Assembly (NCBI RefSeq): GCF_000004825.1
Contig: NW_008805072.1
Location: 1,060,435 to 1,124,434 of the forward strand
From: Heterostelium album PN500
Lineage: Eukaryota; Evosea; Eumycetozoa; Acytosteliales; Acytosteliaceae
Direction of reading: 5' to 3'
DNA: 64,000 nt
The notes beneath the pieces are model-generated. The model did no database searches. It was not told the origin of the DNA and was given only the letters and a program-made list of their open reading frames with translations. This document shows, in pieces, positions 12,433 through 22,522 of this stretch (its first letter is position 1; each line of letters begins with the position of its first letter). The position numbers were made by a program, and so were the translations under genes.

Positions 12433-13049
12433 CAAGAATCCAATAAAACGCTAATCAAAAAACGAGATGCACTTTAAAGACAAAAAAAATTGTTGTTGTT
12501 GTTTAGATCTGATCGGATCTCCACTTCAAGTATAACATGGTTTTTTTGCAAAAAAAAAACCAAAAAAAAAAATTATTGTTCAAAAAAAATTTAAATTTGT
12601 TCAATTAATTTTATCATAATTATAAATAATAGAGAGTTTGATTTCTTTGTAGATAGTTTTTTTTGTTTATATAAGATATATAAGATATAAGATATAAGTT
12701 AGATATATTAAATTAGTAATAGTTTTTTTATTATTATTATTATTAAAAGTTTAGACAAGTTTAGTTTTTTTTTTTTTTTAATTCGATAAATTCACTATAG
12801 AAGTAACATAGTTAGACAGTAAATAGTTAAAATTAGAATAGATAGTATAGTATATTAGTTAGTTTAGTTAGTTTGTATATAAATAGTTTTTATTATTATT
12901 ATTTTTATTATTTTTGTTAGTTTGTTAAATAATAATAGATAGATTTAGAGAATTGTAAAGTTTAATACTAAGTTTAGTAGATATATAGATAGATAGTAGA
13001 TAGAAAGATAGAGAATAGTATTATTAGTAGAATAATTTGATAAAAAAAA
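12433..13049 (+). promoter_or_regulatory. Spacer and leader of the LG-repeat gene
   Basis: 617 bp with no gene. It contains stacked short tandem motifs: ATATAAGAT-type repeats near 12670-12700 and TAGATAGATAG-type repeats near 12975-13020, just before the next start codon. These are probably simple-sequence drift in promoter and leader DNA. Confidence 0.4.
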
Positions 13050-13696
13050 ATGGCACCTCGACCTGAGAGTATAAAGAAGGTTATGGATGTTTTGGGTGAC
13101 TTTAACCCATCGGAAGATAAAGTTAAAAAGACATTGGGTATCGGCGATGAAGAATTAAAACAAGTTCAAGAAGCAAACAGTCAACAGATAGTTAAAGATA
13201 GAATACCAATCAACAGAAGAGATACTAGAAAGGCACAGTCGACACTAGGTTTAAATTTATCTAAAGAAAAGGTAATGAAAGAGTTTATTGCAACTGTAAC
13301 AGATGATTATATAATAGCTTAATATACTAATTTATTATTATCTATTTAAATAAATAGTTAATGGATATATTGGGTGTAGACGAAGATACTATAACAGAGG
13401 CAGAACAGGAAGAATCGGAATTGAGAGAGAAAAAGATCAAGAGATTCAGAGAGAGTATCGTCATTTCAAACAAGAGAGCATTGAAGAAAGCGTTGACTAT
13501 GATGGGTTGCGATCCATCTTCGTCAAAGATCATGAGAACGCTCGGTGTCTCTGAGGACGAACTATCAAAAGATGTCTCCACCATTCAGAATCAACAAGTA
13601 CAACAACAACAACTCAACAATCTCATCATATCTGCTGAAATCACTTTGTTCTTTGTTGTCATTTATTGCATTTTATACTTTGCAAATCTTGTATAA
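13050..13696 (+). CDS. Small tail-anchored protein with three LG repeats
   Basis: Two exons, 13050-13271 and 13358-13696 (intron of 86 bp, GTAATG...ATAG), give 186 residues. Joining them completes an internal repeat, which supports the model. Three related units occur: about residues 9-36 (VMDVLG...VKKTLGIGDEEL), 58-84 (AQSTLG...LMDILGVDEDTI) and 111-138 (ALTMMG...IMRTLGVSEDEL). Each pairs a helix ending in LG or MG with a second helix ending LG(I/V), followed by an acidic turn. A Gln run follows, and the protein ends in a single hydrophobic stretch (LFFVVIYCILYFANLV), the layout of a tail-anchored membrane protein. I do not recognise the family; the repeats may be a small helical interaction module facing the cytosol. 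Confidence 0.7.
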
Positions 13697-14396
13697 TATA
13701 AAAAAAAAACAATCAACTCTAATTATTTGTTGCAACAAAAAAAAAAAAAAAAAAACCAACCATTTGTAAATCAACCAATCGTTTAAATTATCATTATATA
13801 GATTCAGTTTTATTATCTTTGTTCTATCTTTTTGTTCAAGAAAATCTTCATTTTATAAAAAATAACAATAACAAAGAATCATTTATTAAGTGTAATAAAA
13901 ACACAACATTTATTTTTTTTGCATTAAATTAATTTTAATATAGTACTGTGTATTTATTTGAGAGTTTATTTTCAATGTCCGGAAAATACAATTAAAAATA
14001 TATTTTAAGTTGGAATGATCGAGACAGTGGTATTTTAACATTAATGGTTAGGTAAAGAGGAAAAAATATTTACTGTTTACTAGACTAGTTATAACATGTA
14101 TTTTTATTGTAATTCTAAATAGGTTGGTAGTTTGTATTAAAGTATGATAAAAATAGCCATTTACAAGTATTTCAATTGAAATTGATTCTAACAATTAACT
14201 TACATATGTAATTTTTTTGTTTTTTTTTTATATAAAATAAATGATTTGTTGACCATGATCAGGCAACAAATTGAAGGTCTTGATATTAACATACAAGTCA
14301 TAAGGTTAGCTGAAGATATACTTTTGGAAATGAAGAAGGTCAGAGTTGTGGAATACCATGTTTGATCGATCTAAATTAGCTTTTTTTTTCCTACTA

Positions 14397-14410
14397 TACC
14401 GCAAGCGGTA
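14397..14410. repeat. Perfect GC-containing hairpin beside the tRNA
   Basis: TACCGC-AA-GCGGTA is a perfect 6-bp stem, followed by the palindrome TTTTCCGGAAAA at about 14414-14425. Both lie just 3' of the tRNA-Ala on its own strand. In DNA this A/T-rich such GC stems stand out. They could be a remnant of another structured RNA. Confidence 0.5.
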
Positions 14411-14437
14411 AAAAGTTTTCCGGAAAAAGATTTTTTG

Positions 14438-14509
14438 TGGAGAAGCCGGGTATCGATCCCGGTTTTCAAGCATGCAAAGCTAGCGTTCTACCATGTATAC
14501 CACTTCCCC
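14438..14509 (-). tRNA. tRNA-Ala (anticodon TGC)
   Basis: Read on the minus strand, the 7-bp acceptor stem GGGGAAG/CTTCTCC is paired apart from a G-T wobble. The anticodon loop is TTTGCAT, giving anticodon TGC (alanine). The T arm has a perfect CCGGG/CCCGG stem. Box A (TGGTATACATGG) and box B (GATCGATACC) are both recognisable. The D stem has one A-A mismatch and a wobble, and the anticodon stem has one T-T mismatch, so folding is weaker than usual. The discriminator base is A at 14438. There is no intron, and a T-run for Pol III termination follows within about 20 bp. Confidence 0.85.
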
Positions 14510-14760
14510 TTTCATGTTTTTTAAATAAAATTATAATATTTTGAGTCAAAATTCAATATGAAAATGTAAAACATTTAAAAATACAAGTGGTATAGATAGA
14601 ACGTTTGTTTTGAGAAGTTAGATTTGTCTATGTGTTTCACTTCTTCTCTATCACAATTTGTATTTTTCAACGACAATAATAAAATCAAAGAGTTGAATTT
14701 ATTTAACTCATAAACTGAATGCTTTTGTGTGCTTTTTCAAAAATAATGCCAGTCTACAAA

Positions 14761-14865
14761 AAAAACCCAACCTATAAATGAAATAACACGTATGCACACA
14801 GGTTATACCAATAATGGGCAATTCATTGATTTAAAAAAAATCCAACCGATAAAATGAAATAACAC
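14761..14865. repeat. Pair of imperfect 30-bp direct repeats
   Basis: Units at 14761-14789 and 14836-14865 share AAAAA-C/T-CCAACC-(T/G)ATAAA and ATGAAATAACAC with few differences, separated by about 46 bp. No function is evident. Upstream position to the next gene (170-270 bp) makes a promoter element possible. Confidence 0.4.
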
Positions 14866-15034
14866 AGATATTTTGTGGATGTGAGGTGACTAGTATTCTT
14901 TTGAATAATTATTCAAATGAGGGAAGTAACAAAATCTGATAATAAATTGAAGGCTATTTACAAAATGCATTTTATTTCATTCAATATCAGTGTAAAAAAA
15001 GTACCACAAATCAACTCATCACTATCATAACACA

Positions 15035-16191
15035 ATGATAAAATTATCTATTCTATTTGTAGTACTACTATTATTATCACTTTCATCATTATCATTAGCA
15101 ATCAGAATTACCGATTATAATGTTGTTGTTGAGATCTCTCAACCTGACCCAACAATCTATTTAATTGGAGGTTTTGGTTCAATGGGACTAAATGTTTCAA
15201 TTTATAACCCATTGACTCGTCATGCCAGTATTGTTGTTATTGATGAATCATACTCACAACTTTCTTTATTTAGTACTTTGTTATTCACACCACCAAAGAT
15301 TGTTTTCATTTCTGGATATTTTTGGCCAGATAATTCTCTTCATAATTGTACATTGAATCACTATGATTTAGAAACAAAATCGACCATATCAACATTCACT
15401 TTGCCAGTCGTATCATGGCCAGCATTCTATATATGGCAGACCGCTCAATTATCATCGAATCAGAGTCAATTCTTTGTTGTACTATCAAAAGGAAATGGTA
15501 TTACAGAATTACAGACATTTAATTTGGCAGACGGATCACCAACAGGTTTCAGCGTAACACTACCTCAATTTGGTATCCATGACCCAAGTTTGGTATTTTC
15601 TCAAATATTAATTGATCCCCACTTTACAAGTTGCCTATGTATGGGTTGGATCATATGGGGAAGTACCAGATTTATTATCAACTGCCGAAAGCAACAACAA
15701 CTACGAAAAAGATAAAAACAATCACAATTAAAGATGACGATTCAACAGTATTATATTGTGGTGAATGGTCTGGTTGTAATTACTTATTTACAGTGGATTT
15801 AAATAGTGAAACAATGACAAAGACACTCGATCTTTCATCAACATTCCCTGATGCAGCAGGATTTTCATTATCGGATGGTATCATACAGCCAGATGGTACG
15901 ATAGTTACATATGGTATACCAGCTGACAAGTCAGTTTACTGTTTACCTGCAGTTATGACGTTTGACCCAACAACAGGTTCAATAAGTATTGGTACCATAT
16001 TGGAAAAATATGAATCTGGTTTTTATACTGGAGCAACTCATGATAATGCAATCTATATGTTGGTTGTTGATCTCCAAGGTCATCTTCCAGCTGGTTTAAC
16101 ATTGATTGGGTATAATATAACTAGTAGTCAATTCGTTTTAAATGTGCCCGATTCAGCTATTCCATCATTTTATGATTTAATCATGGTTTAA
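15035..16191 (+). CDS. Secreted protein of unknown family, reading frame interrupted
   Basis: About 385 residues. It starts with a clear signal peptide (MIKLSILFVVLLLLSLSSLSLA). The mature part has short beta-strand-like repeats with glycines and aspartates (YLIGGFGS, FGIHDPSLV, YVWVGSYGEVPDLL, LYCGEWSGC, IIQPDGTIVTYGI). This suggests a beta-propeller-like extracellular fold, but no known family. The coding sense moves through three frames: frame 1 to about 15618, a second frame to about 15715, then a third to the stop at 16191. Both slips sit on homopolymers (CCCC and AAAAA), and protein-like sequence continues without a gap, so I favour two one-base sequence errors over a pseudogene. No splice sites explain the changes. 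Confidence 0.65.
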
Positions 16192-16602
16192 ACAACAATA
16201 AACTTTGTAGTTTGCTCGATCTTACTACTTTATTCATATTACCATGGTAATATCATTTCCATTAATTGTGTATAGTTTGTTGCTGTAATCACATTCTTGC
16301 TGCAACAATTATGAAAATAAAGATATATCCACAAGTCTAAATTATTCTTAGTCCGTACTTATTAATCTTATATACAAAAGATATGCTAAAATCAGTTAAT
16401 GATCAATTGATAAATTTTTTTACTGTTTCTCTGATAAATTTGCTAATCATAATTTTTGATTTTTTTTTTTTTTACACAGATGATTCGTTTTTTTCAATTC
16501 ATTTTCAAAACAATCAACTTTAGTTTTTTAAAAGATTTTATTTAACGATCAACCTATAATTAGATCAAAGTCAAGAATATATATATATATATATTTATTA
16601 TT
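16192..16602 (+). promoter_or_regulatory. Spacer before the J-domain gene
   Basis: 411 bp, A/T-rich, with an (AT)n run just before the start codon. No other feature is seen. Confidence 0.35.
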
Positions 16603-19113
16603 ATGAGTGATAAGTTTACACTAGAAAGACTGAGAAAGAATGTTTTCACACCAGACAATACATACTATCAGATGTTTGAATTGTTTGAACATTGTGAACA
16701 AAAAGACATCAGTAAACGTTTTCGCGAACTCTCAAAACTAGTACATCCAGACAAGAATCAAGATCAAGATGACAGTCATCTATTTCATATAATCAAAAAG
16801 ATCAGAGTAAGAAGAATATTAATAATAGATATCAATCGATCATTCATTTCATATCATTGATCAATCAATCAAACAATCAAGAGCATTCGACAATCAAACA
16901 AAACTCAATCTTATTTCGCATAATGCAATATTAATAGTTTGCAAATCTTTGTATATTTGTATAATTGTATTATTCCTAACGGTTCAATCCATAGCTTATT
17001 TGTTGGCGCTTAAATTTGAACAGGCGAAACTTTGTGTTTTTTTCAAAAGCTTTTTTTTATTTTTTATTTTTATTTTTCATTGCCTAGCAACTTGATGAAA
17101 AGAATGACAGTCTTCAATTGCTTCTTCTTAAAAATTTAAATATATGTTAACACACAGACAGACATATATTGATTATTTATTTATTTTATTTGTATATTAA
17201 TTTCTATAGGACGTTTTAATTGATCCTATTCAAAGACGAAGATACGACCAATCTCTATTTCAAGCCAAGATGTCAAAGAGTATTAAAAAGTCGGTTCCTC
17301 TATTTCCAACAACAACCACAACAACTACAACCACTACTACTTCAACATCGGCATCATCAGCATCTACAACACCATCAGCATTCAATAAGAAAACGACAAC
17401 AAGTAACAGTAGTAGCACAATGTCTTCATCTAGTCTAAAGACACCTGTCAGTGTAAATGGTAAAAATAGTGGTGGTAATAGTAGCAGTAGTAGTAGTGAT
17501 CATAGTGGTGGTGACGCTACCACTTCGACATCATCAGTTTTTGCCAGAAGAAAATCAGGTTTGTCAGCAACAACAATAAGCTCAATGGCAAAGAAAGTGG
17601 ATATTCCTCCAACTGCCAAGAAGCCTCCTGCCAGATTGTCAGTACCAAGCAAATTCGTTACACCAATGAAAAGCAAACCAATACCTGCCACTGCAGTAAA
17701 GATTGCCACCTCTAAACCAGCACCATCCCTCAAACCAACACCTAAAAAGACACCGATCAAAAAGACTAAATCTGATGATGATGACGATTTCAAAGCAGAA
17801 GAAAAATCAGAAGAATCAGAGGATGAGGAAGAGGAAGAGGATATGATGAACCATAAAAAGAACAACAATAAAGAGAAGGAAAAGAAAGAAGAAAAGAAAG
17901 AAGAGTCTGATGATGAGGAGGAAGAAGAAGAAGAAGAAGAGGAAGAGGAGCAAGAAAAAGAAAAGAACAAAGAAGAAGAATCAGACAAGTCAGATAAATC
18001 AAATAAAGAAAAGAAACAAGAGTCAGAGTCAGAGTCGGATGAAGAGGAAGAGGAAGAAGAAGAAGAAGAAGAGGAGGAAGAGGAAGAGGAAGAGGAAGAA
18101 GAGGAAATAGTTTCAAAGAAAGAGATACCAACTCCAAAGTCATCATCTCCAAAGATACCAATACCAAAATCACCAAAGCAGAATAAACAGAAAGAAAAAG
18201 AAGAGGAGAGTGAGGATTCAGATGACGACTTTAGGAAAGTACCGAGCAGTAGTAAGAAATCACCCAAGAAAATAGTAGTGGTTGAAGAATCAGAATCAGA
18301 GTCAGAAAAAGAAAAAGAAGAGGAAGAGGAAGATAAAGAAGAAGAGGAAGAGGACATATTTGAAGAAAAAAATAAACCGATAAAGAAAAGAGGTCCACCA
18401 AAGAAAGTGACAGAAACACCCAGCAAAAAAGAGAAAAAAGTTACAAAAACAAGCGCAAAGAATAAGAAGATTATAGAGGAAGATGAAGAGGAAGAGGAAG
18501 AGGAAGAGCAAGATAAAATGGAAGAAGAGGATAGTCCTCCACAGAACACCTATCAATCAAAACCAAAAAGAGCCGCTGCAGTAGAGTCACTGAAACGACC
18601 AATGTCGTTCGGTACTCCAAAGCGATTGACACCAGAGGAGAAGAAAGCAGAACGACAAAAGAGAAAGGCAGAGAAAGAACTAGAGAAACAACAAAAGAAA
18701 TCAAAATCAAAACAAACAACTGTAGATAAGAAAAGAAAAAGAAAAAAGAAGAAGATGATGATGATTTCCATAGTAATAATAATAATAATAATAATAATGA
18801 GAGTGAAAATGAAGATGAAGTAACAGAGGAGTTTTATGAGGTACAGGATGTATTGGCAGAGAGAACATTTAGAGGAAAGCAACAGTATCTGATACTATGG
18901 AAGGGTTACTCACAGGAGGAATCGACATGGGAATACGAAGATCACTGTGACTGCCCCAAGATCATACAGGAATTTATCGATCGTGCTCAAAAAGAGAAAC
19001 AAAACAATTCAAAACAACAACAATCGCCACCACCAAAATCAAAATCGACAACCTCAACAACAACAACAACGACTACGTCAAAGACCAAACGACAAAAAAC
19101 AACTAAGAAATAA
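16603..19113 (+). CDS. J-domain protein fused to an acidic region and a chromodomain
   Basis: Exon 1 is 16603-16806 and exon 2 starts at 17210 after a 403-bp intron (GTAAGA...CTATAG, phase 0). Exon 1 holds J-domain helices with the HPD motif (LSKLVHPDKNQDQDD). Exon 2 opens with the last J-domain helix, DVLIDPIQRRRYDQ, in frame, so the splice is well supported. There is then a Ser/Thr-rich stretch, long Glu/Asp and Lys runs (a charged nuclear region), and a C-terminal chromodomain at about 18829-18980 (FYEVQDVLAER, YLILWKGYSQEESTWEYEDH). The chromodomain is in a different frame: a base appears missing in the A-rich run near 18730-18750. Total about 810 residues. The J domain recruits Hsp70, and chromodomains bind methylated histone tails. 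A Hsp70 co-chaperone on chromatin is my inference. Confidence 0.7.
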
Positions 19114-19444
19114 TATAAAGATTTCAAATAAATATAACATATACACAAAAATTTGTTAATACATTCTTTACCTACTGTAATCCTTACTTATCTAAACTGT
19201 CTTATTATTATTATTATTTAATAATAGTAGTGTTTAACATTATGATATTTAAATTAGAAATACTACTCTGTCTGTGAATAAGGTTTTAGTTTTGTTTTTA
19301 GTTGCTTTTATTTATTGTTGTTTGGTTGTTGATAAATGTGAAATGATGAAAATTGTTATTACAAATACAATTGTGCAAGTGATAATGAATGATGATGATG
19401 ATGATGATGCAGTTCTATATTACTTTATGGGTGTTTTGTTTTGC
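19114..19444. other. Short spacer between convergent genes
   Basis: About 330 bp with a (GAT)n run near 19390-19410. No gene. Polyadenylation regions of two convergent genes presumably lie here. Confidence 0.35.
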
Positions 19445-20310
19445 TTATTTCTTTTGTTGTTGCTTCATGATGAAACCTAGAGTAGCAATAACGAGGAGAA
19501 TTGCCAAGAGTAAACCAAAACCAAGAATGCTACCTTTGACGACACCACCTGGATACTTATCGAAAGTAATGACTGGACCAACCCATTTCCATTCTTTGCC
19601 ATTATCAGTTGGTAGTGTAATTGCACCCTGAGCAAAGAGTGTACCATTTGAAGCGACCTCCGGTGAGCTCTCGCACTCTTTCAAAGTGAATGGGAATGGT
19701 TGGAACACAACGTCGTCTCCACCTGTATTCGATACGGTCAATGTCATATTCTGTGGACAGATATAGTTTTGTGTTTTTGAATCAATGGCATACAAAGATG
19801 AACATGATTGGTTATAAAATGGTTGTGCATTTGGGTAGTTATCTATATTTAGATAAGATAATTATATATTTAATCAATATGTTGTTATTACACTAGATAG
19901 AAATGAAAAGAAAGTAAAAAAAGATACTTACATCTAAACATGGATGAACATAAATAGGTACCAATTACAGATGGACATTTTTGTGGGACTTCCTCTGGAT
20001 AGTATTGCAAAGCAATGATCGCTTCAACGACAAAGTCGTCGAAACTAACGTTTCCAGCGACTTGATAACAGTTGTTTTCAAAGGGTGCATTCTTGATAGC
20101 TTCGACAGCTGCTCCTGAAAGTGGACCTATCTTTTGTAGTTTTACAAGATCCAATTGAATGTAGTTGTATGCTGCATTTTGATTACGACAGTATTTGAAA
20201 TTTGTAATGACACTAACGTTCGCACATAGATAATCGGGTGCTGCTGTCGATACACCTAAACAATTCACCAGTATTGTAACAAATACAATACAACTAAATA
20301 ATTTATACAT
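19445..20310 (-). CDS. Type I membrane protein, Cys-rich ectodomain (paralogue 1)
   Basis: Exons 20310-19932 and 19842-19445, 258 residues. The N-terminus is a signal peptide (MYKLFSCIVFVTILVNCLG). The ectodomain of about 200 residues has spaced cysteines (YLCANVS, FKYCRNQ, NNCYQV, KCPSVIGTYLCSSMFRYNYP, NQSCSS, YICPQNMT) and several N-glycosylation sequons. Near the membrane is KYPGGVVKGSILGFG, then one transmembrane helix and a short basic tail (MKQQQKK). It has the same design, intron position and juxtamembrane motif as the next gene upstream, so the two are tandem duplicates. The segment KCPSVIGTYLCSSMF vaguely recalls the middle of frizzled cysteine-rich domains, but the cysteine spacing is not canonical and I do not assign it. 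Confidence 0.8.
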
Positions 20311-20750
20311 GTTATTATTTATCTATATTTTATTTATTATTATATATTATATTATATTTTATGATTATTAGATCTTAACTAAACACAACAAATACAATTG
20401 AAAGGTAGCAAAAAAAAAAAATCTAAAAAAATTTGAATTTTTTTTCTTTATTTTTTTTATTTTTTTAAAAAAAATAAAACAAGCTTGAGGTCTAAAAAAA
20501 ATAAAATTTAACGACTAAATAGTAAAGATATTAATAAATAAATAAATATATATAAATAAATAAACATTTAGATAAATAATTAATATTTTAAAAAAAGAAA
20601 TGAAAAGTGGTAATAAAAAAGTTATTTATACTTTTTTTATTTTTGAATGATGGTTTGATTAAATATTTATATCTGTCCACAATCAAACAGGTTTTTTTTG
20701 ATTTTTTTTGACACATTTCATATTAATTTTAATTTAAATATAATTAATAA
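20311..20750. other. Spacer between tandem paralogues
   Basis: 440 bp, extremely A/T-rich, with A- and T-tracts and an ATAAATA repeat. It contains the 3' end of paralogue 2 and the promoter of paralogue 1. Nothing else is seen. Confidence 0.35.
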
Positions 20751-21661
20751 TCATTTATTTACAGATAGTTTATTGTTTTGGAATGTCATTGCAACTGATA
20801 ATGATAAAATAAAGAGTATCAAAATTATTAGAATTCCAAATCCAAGCGAATAACCTCTAACTACTCCGCCTGGATACTTGATTCGATATACCATTTGAGG
20901 AGCAATTCCATCTTGGAGATAAATGTTGCGACAATCAGTATTATTTAAACCTGCACTCTTTGAGTAACATTCATCCCTGGTTCTTGGTAGTATATGTAGT
21001 GAATCGTTAAAATTTAGATATCTGAATTTATCGAAATATTGCGCACATTCTCCAGTATAGAATATATCACATAAATCAGAACAATATTTTTTAGGATCTG
21101 GATAATTATCTATTATGATAATAATATATTTATATAAATTTAATTAGTCAAAATACTTTTCATCGTTTACAACACTACTAAACTTACATGAATAATAATA
21201 AGAACATAAATACTCGCCAATATGTATTAAACAACTTTTTGGTGGACCTTCTTCTTTGTTAAAATAAACATTATATAACCTTGATATAGTTGCGTCAAAT
21301 TTAAATTCCGAGCTTGGTCTACTGCAATTGTGTGGATCTGTAGGATCTGTGGTGTTTATTTCATTATATCCAAGAATTGATGACTCAGGTACATAAAATA
21401 CCAAATTGGTTTCTTTCATGTTTGATATGTTAAATGTTATATTCCGATCATTGATTTGGCATATATTAAAATTCTCTGGACTTGCATTAATACATTTTGG
21501 AATAAAATTAATTGGGAAATCTATAATTAGTTAATAATTTCAATCATTATATAATAATAATAATAATAATTTTTGATTGAATATCTACCATTTCCCAATC
21601 CAATTCGAAATAACAAACTTTTTATTAAAAATAAATAAATAAATAGTTTTGATTTATACAT
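20751..21661 (-). CDS. Type I membrane protein, Cys-rich ectodomain (paralogue 2)
   Basis: Exons 21661-21589, 21520-21188 and 21109-20751, 254 residues, all phases consistent. The first exon encodes a short hydrophobic leader (LFIYLFLIKSLLFRIGLG) that probably acts as a signal peptide. The ectodomain has cysteines in PKCINAS, NICQIND, HNCSRP, KSCLIHIGEYLCSYYYSYNYP and CSDLCDIF, and several NxS/T sequons. The juxtamembrane KYPGGVVRGYSLGFG, the single helix and the tail match paralogue 1. The second intron interrupts the YLCS...YNYP region at the same place and phase as in paralogue 1. Function is unknown; a cell-surface or endosomal receptor-like role is inference. Confidence 0.75.
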
Positions 21662-22522
21662 TATTATTATCTTTATTTATATTCGTAAAATATAATTGTT
21701 CAATAATAATAAGATTTGGTAATTATTATTTCTTTTTTTATAAAACAAAACTATAAGTTTTTGATATTAAAAATTTACTGATTGAAATCATCAAGCTTGA
21801 TGATCTTAAAGGTTATGTTTAATTTTACTTTAAATAGATGTAAAGTTTTTATTTGTAAATCTAAATTTATCATTGAAAACATCAAAGTTGATCTAACTTT
21901 CTTTTTTGTAGTTGACTGTTTTAAAATTAACATTCTTACCTCCTTCTTACCCGCTACTTTGATCTCTTTGCAAGTGTTTTTGTTCTGATCAATACATGGT
22001 TGACATTAAACCACCATTGATTATGTTTTTACAACATAGTGTGAGTGTTAGGGCGTGGGGTTTGTAGCTAACTGTAAGTAATTAAATTATTGATTTAAAT
22101 ACTAATATTGGTGGTTAAATCCAATCAAACAACAAATAAAGTAAATCTAAGAAATTTATTTTTTTTAGAGATACCGTTATTTAGTAATACAACTATTTTA
22201 GGAATCAATGAAAAAAAAAATAAAACAAAAAAATATTAATAAAATTTATATTACCCAATTGTATTATTAATCTAAATTACTTTTAAAAGATTGATTTATT
22301 AATAAAAATCTTCTTCATATTTACTTATAAACATTATTTTGATTAATTAAACAATTGCCTTAATTGGCTTAGGTGATGATCAAAGATGAACACACAAAAT
22401 TTTGCAAACAAATTTTTATTTTTAATAAATTCAACTTTATGTAGATTGATTAGATTGTTTGATTGTTATTAATTTAAAAAAAATAAAAAGAGTTAACAAA
22501 GTGATAGTAAAGACGATAGTAA
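21662..22522. promoter_or_regulatory. Bidirectional spacer, membrane-protein gene / INTS7
   Basis: 861 bp between divergent starts. It contains a G/T-rich block at 22039-22066 with GCGTGGGGTTTGT, similar to the block at 4106-4118, and otherwise A/T-rich DNA. An open frame at plus 21782-21988 has no ATG and an A/T-driven composition; I do not call it. Confidence 0.35.

Larger units (their letters stand above)
13697..15034. other. Spacer containing one tRNA gene
   Basis: 1.3 kb without protein genes. Apart from the tRNA-Ala at 14438-14509 it holds a perfect hairpin at 14397-14410 and a pair of similar 30-bp direct repeats (14761-14789 and 14836-14865). The stretch from 14890 to 15034 is presumably the promoter of the next gene. 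Confidence 0.5.

Noticed and set aside
17500-18549. 349-residue Ser-rich open frame on the minus strand
   Set aside because: It is the antisense shadow of the Glu/Asp-rich tract of the J-domain/chromodomain gene; GAA/GAG runs read as TTC/CTC or TCT/TCC in reverse.
20000-20310. Frizzled-type cysteine-rich domain in membrane paralogue 1
   Set aside because: Only the KCPSVIGTYLCSS segment is reminiscent; the ten-cysteine spacing of frizzled domains is not met.
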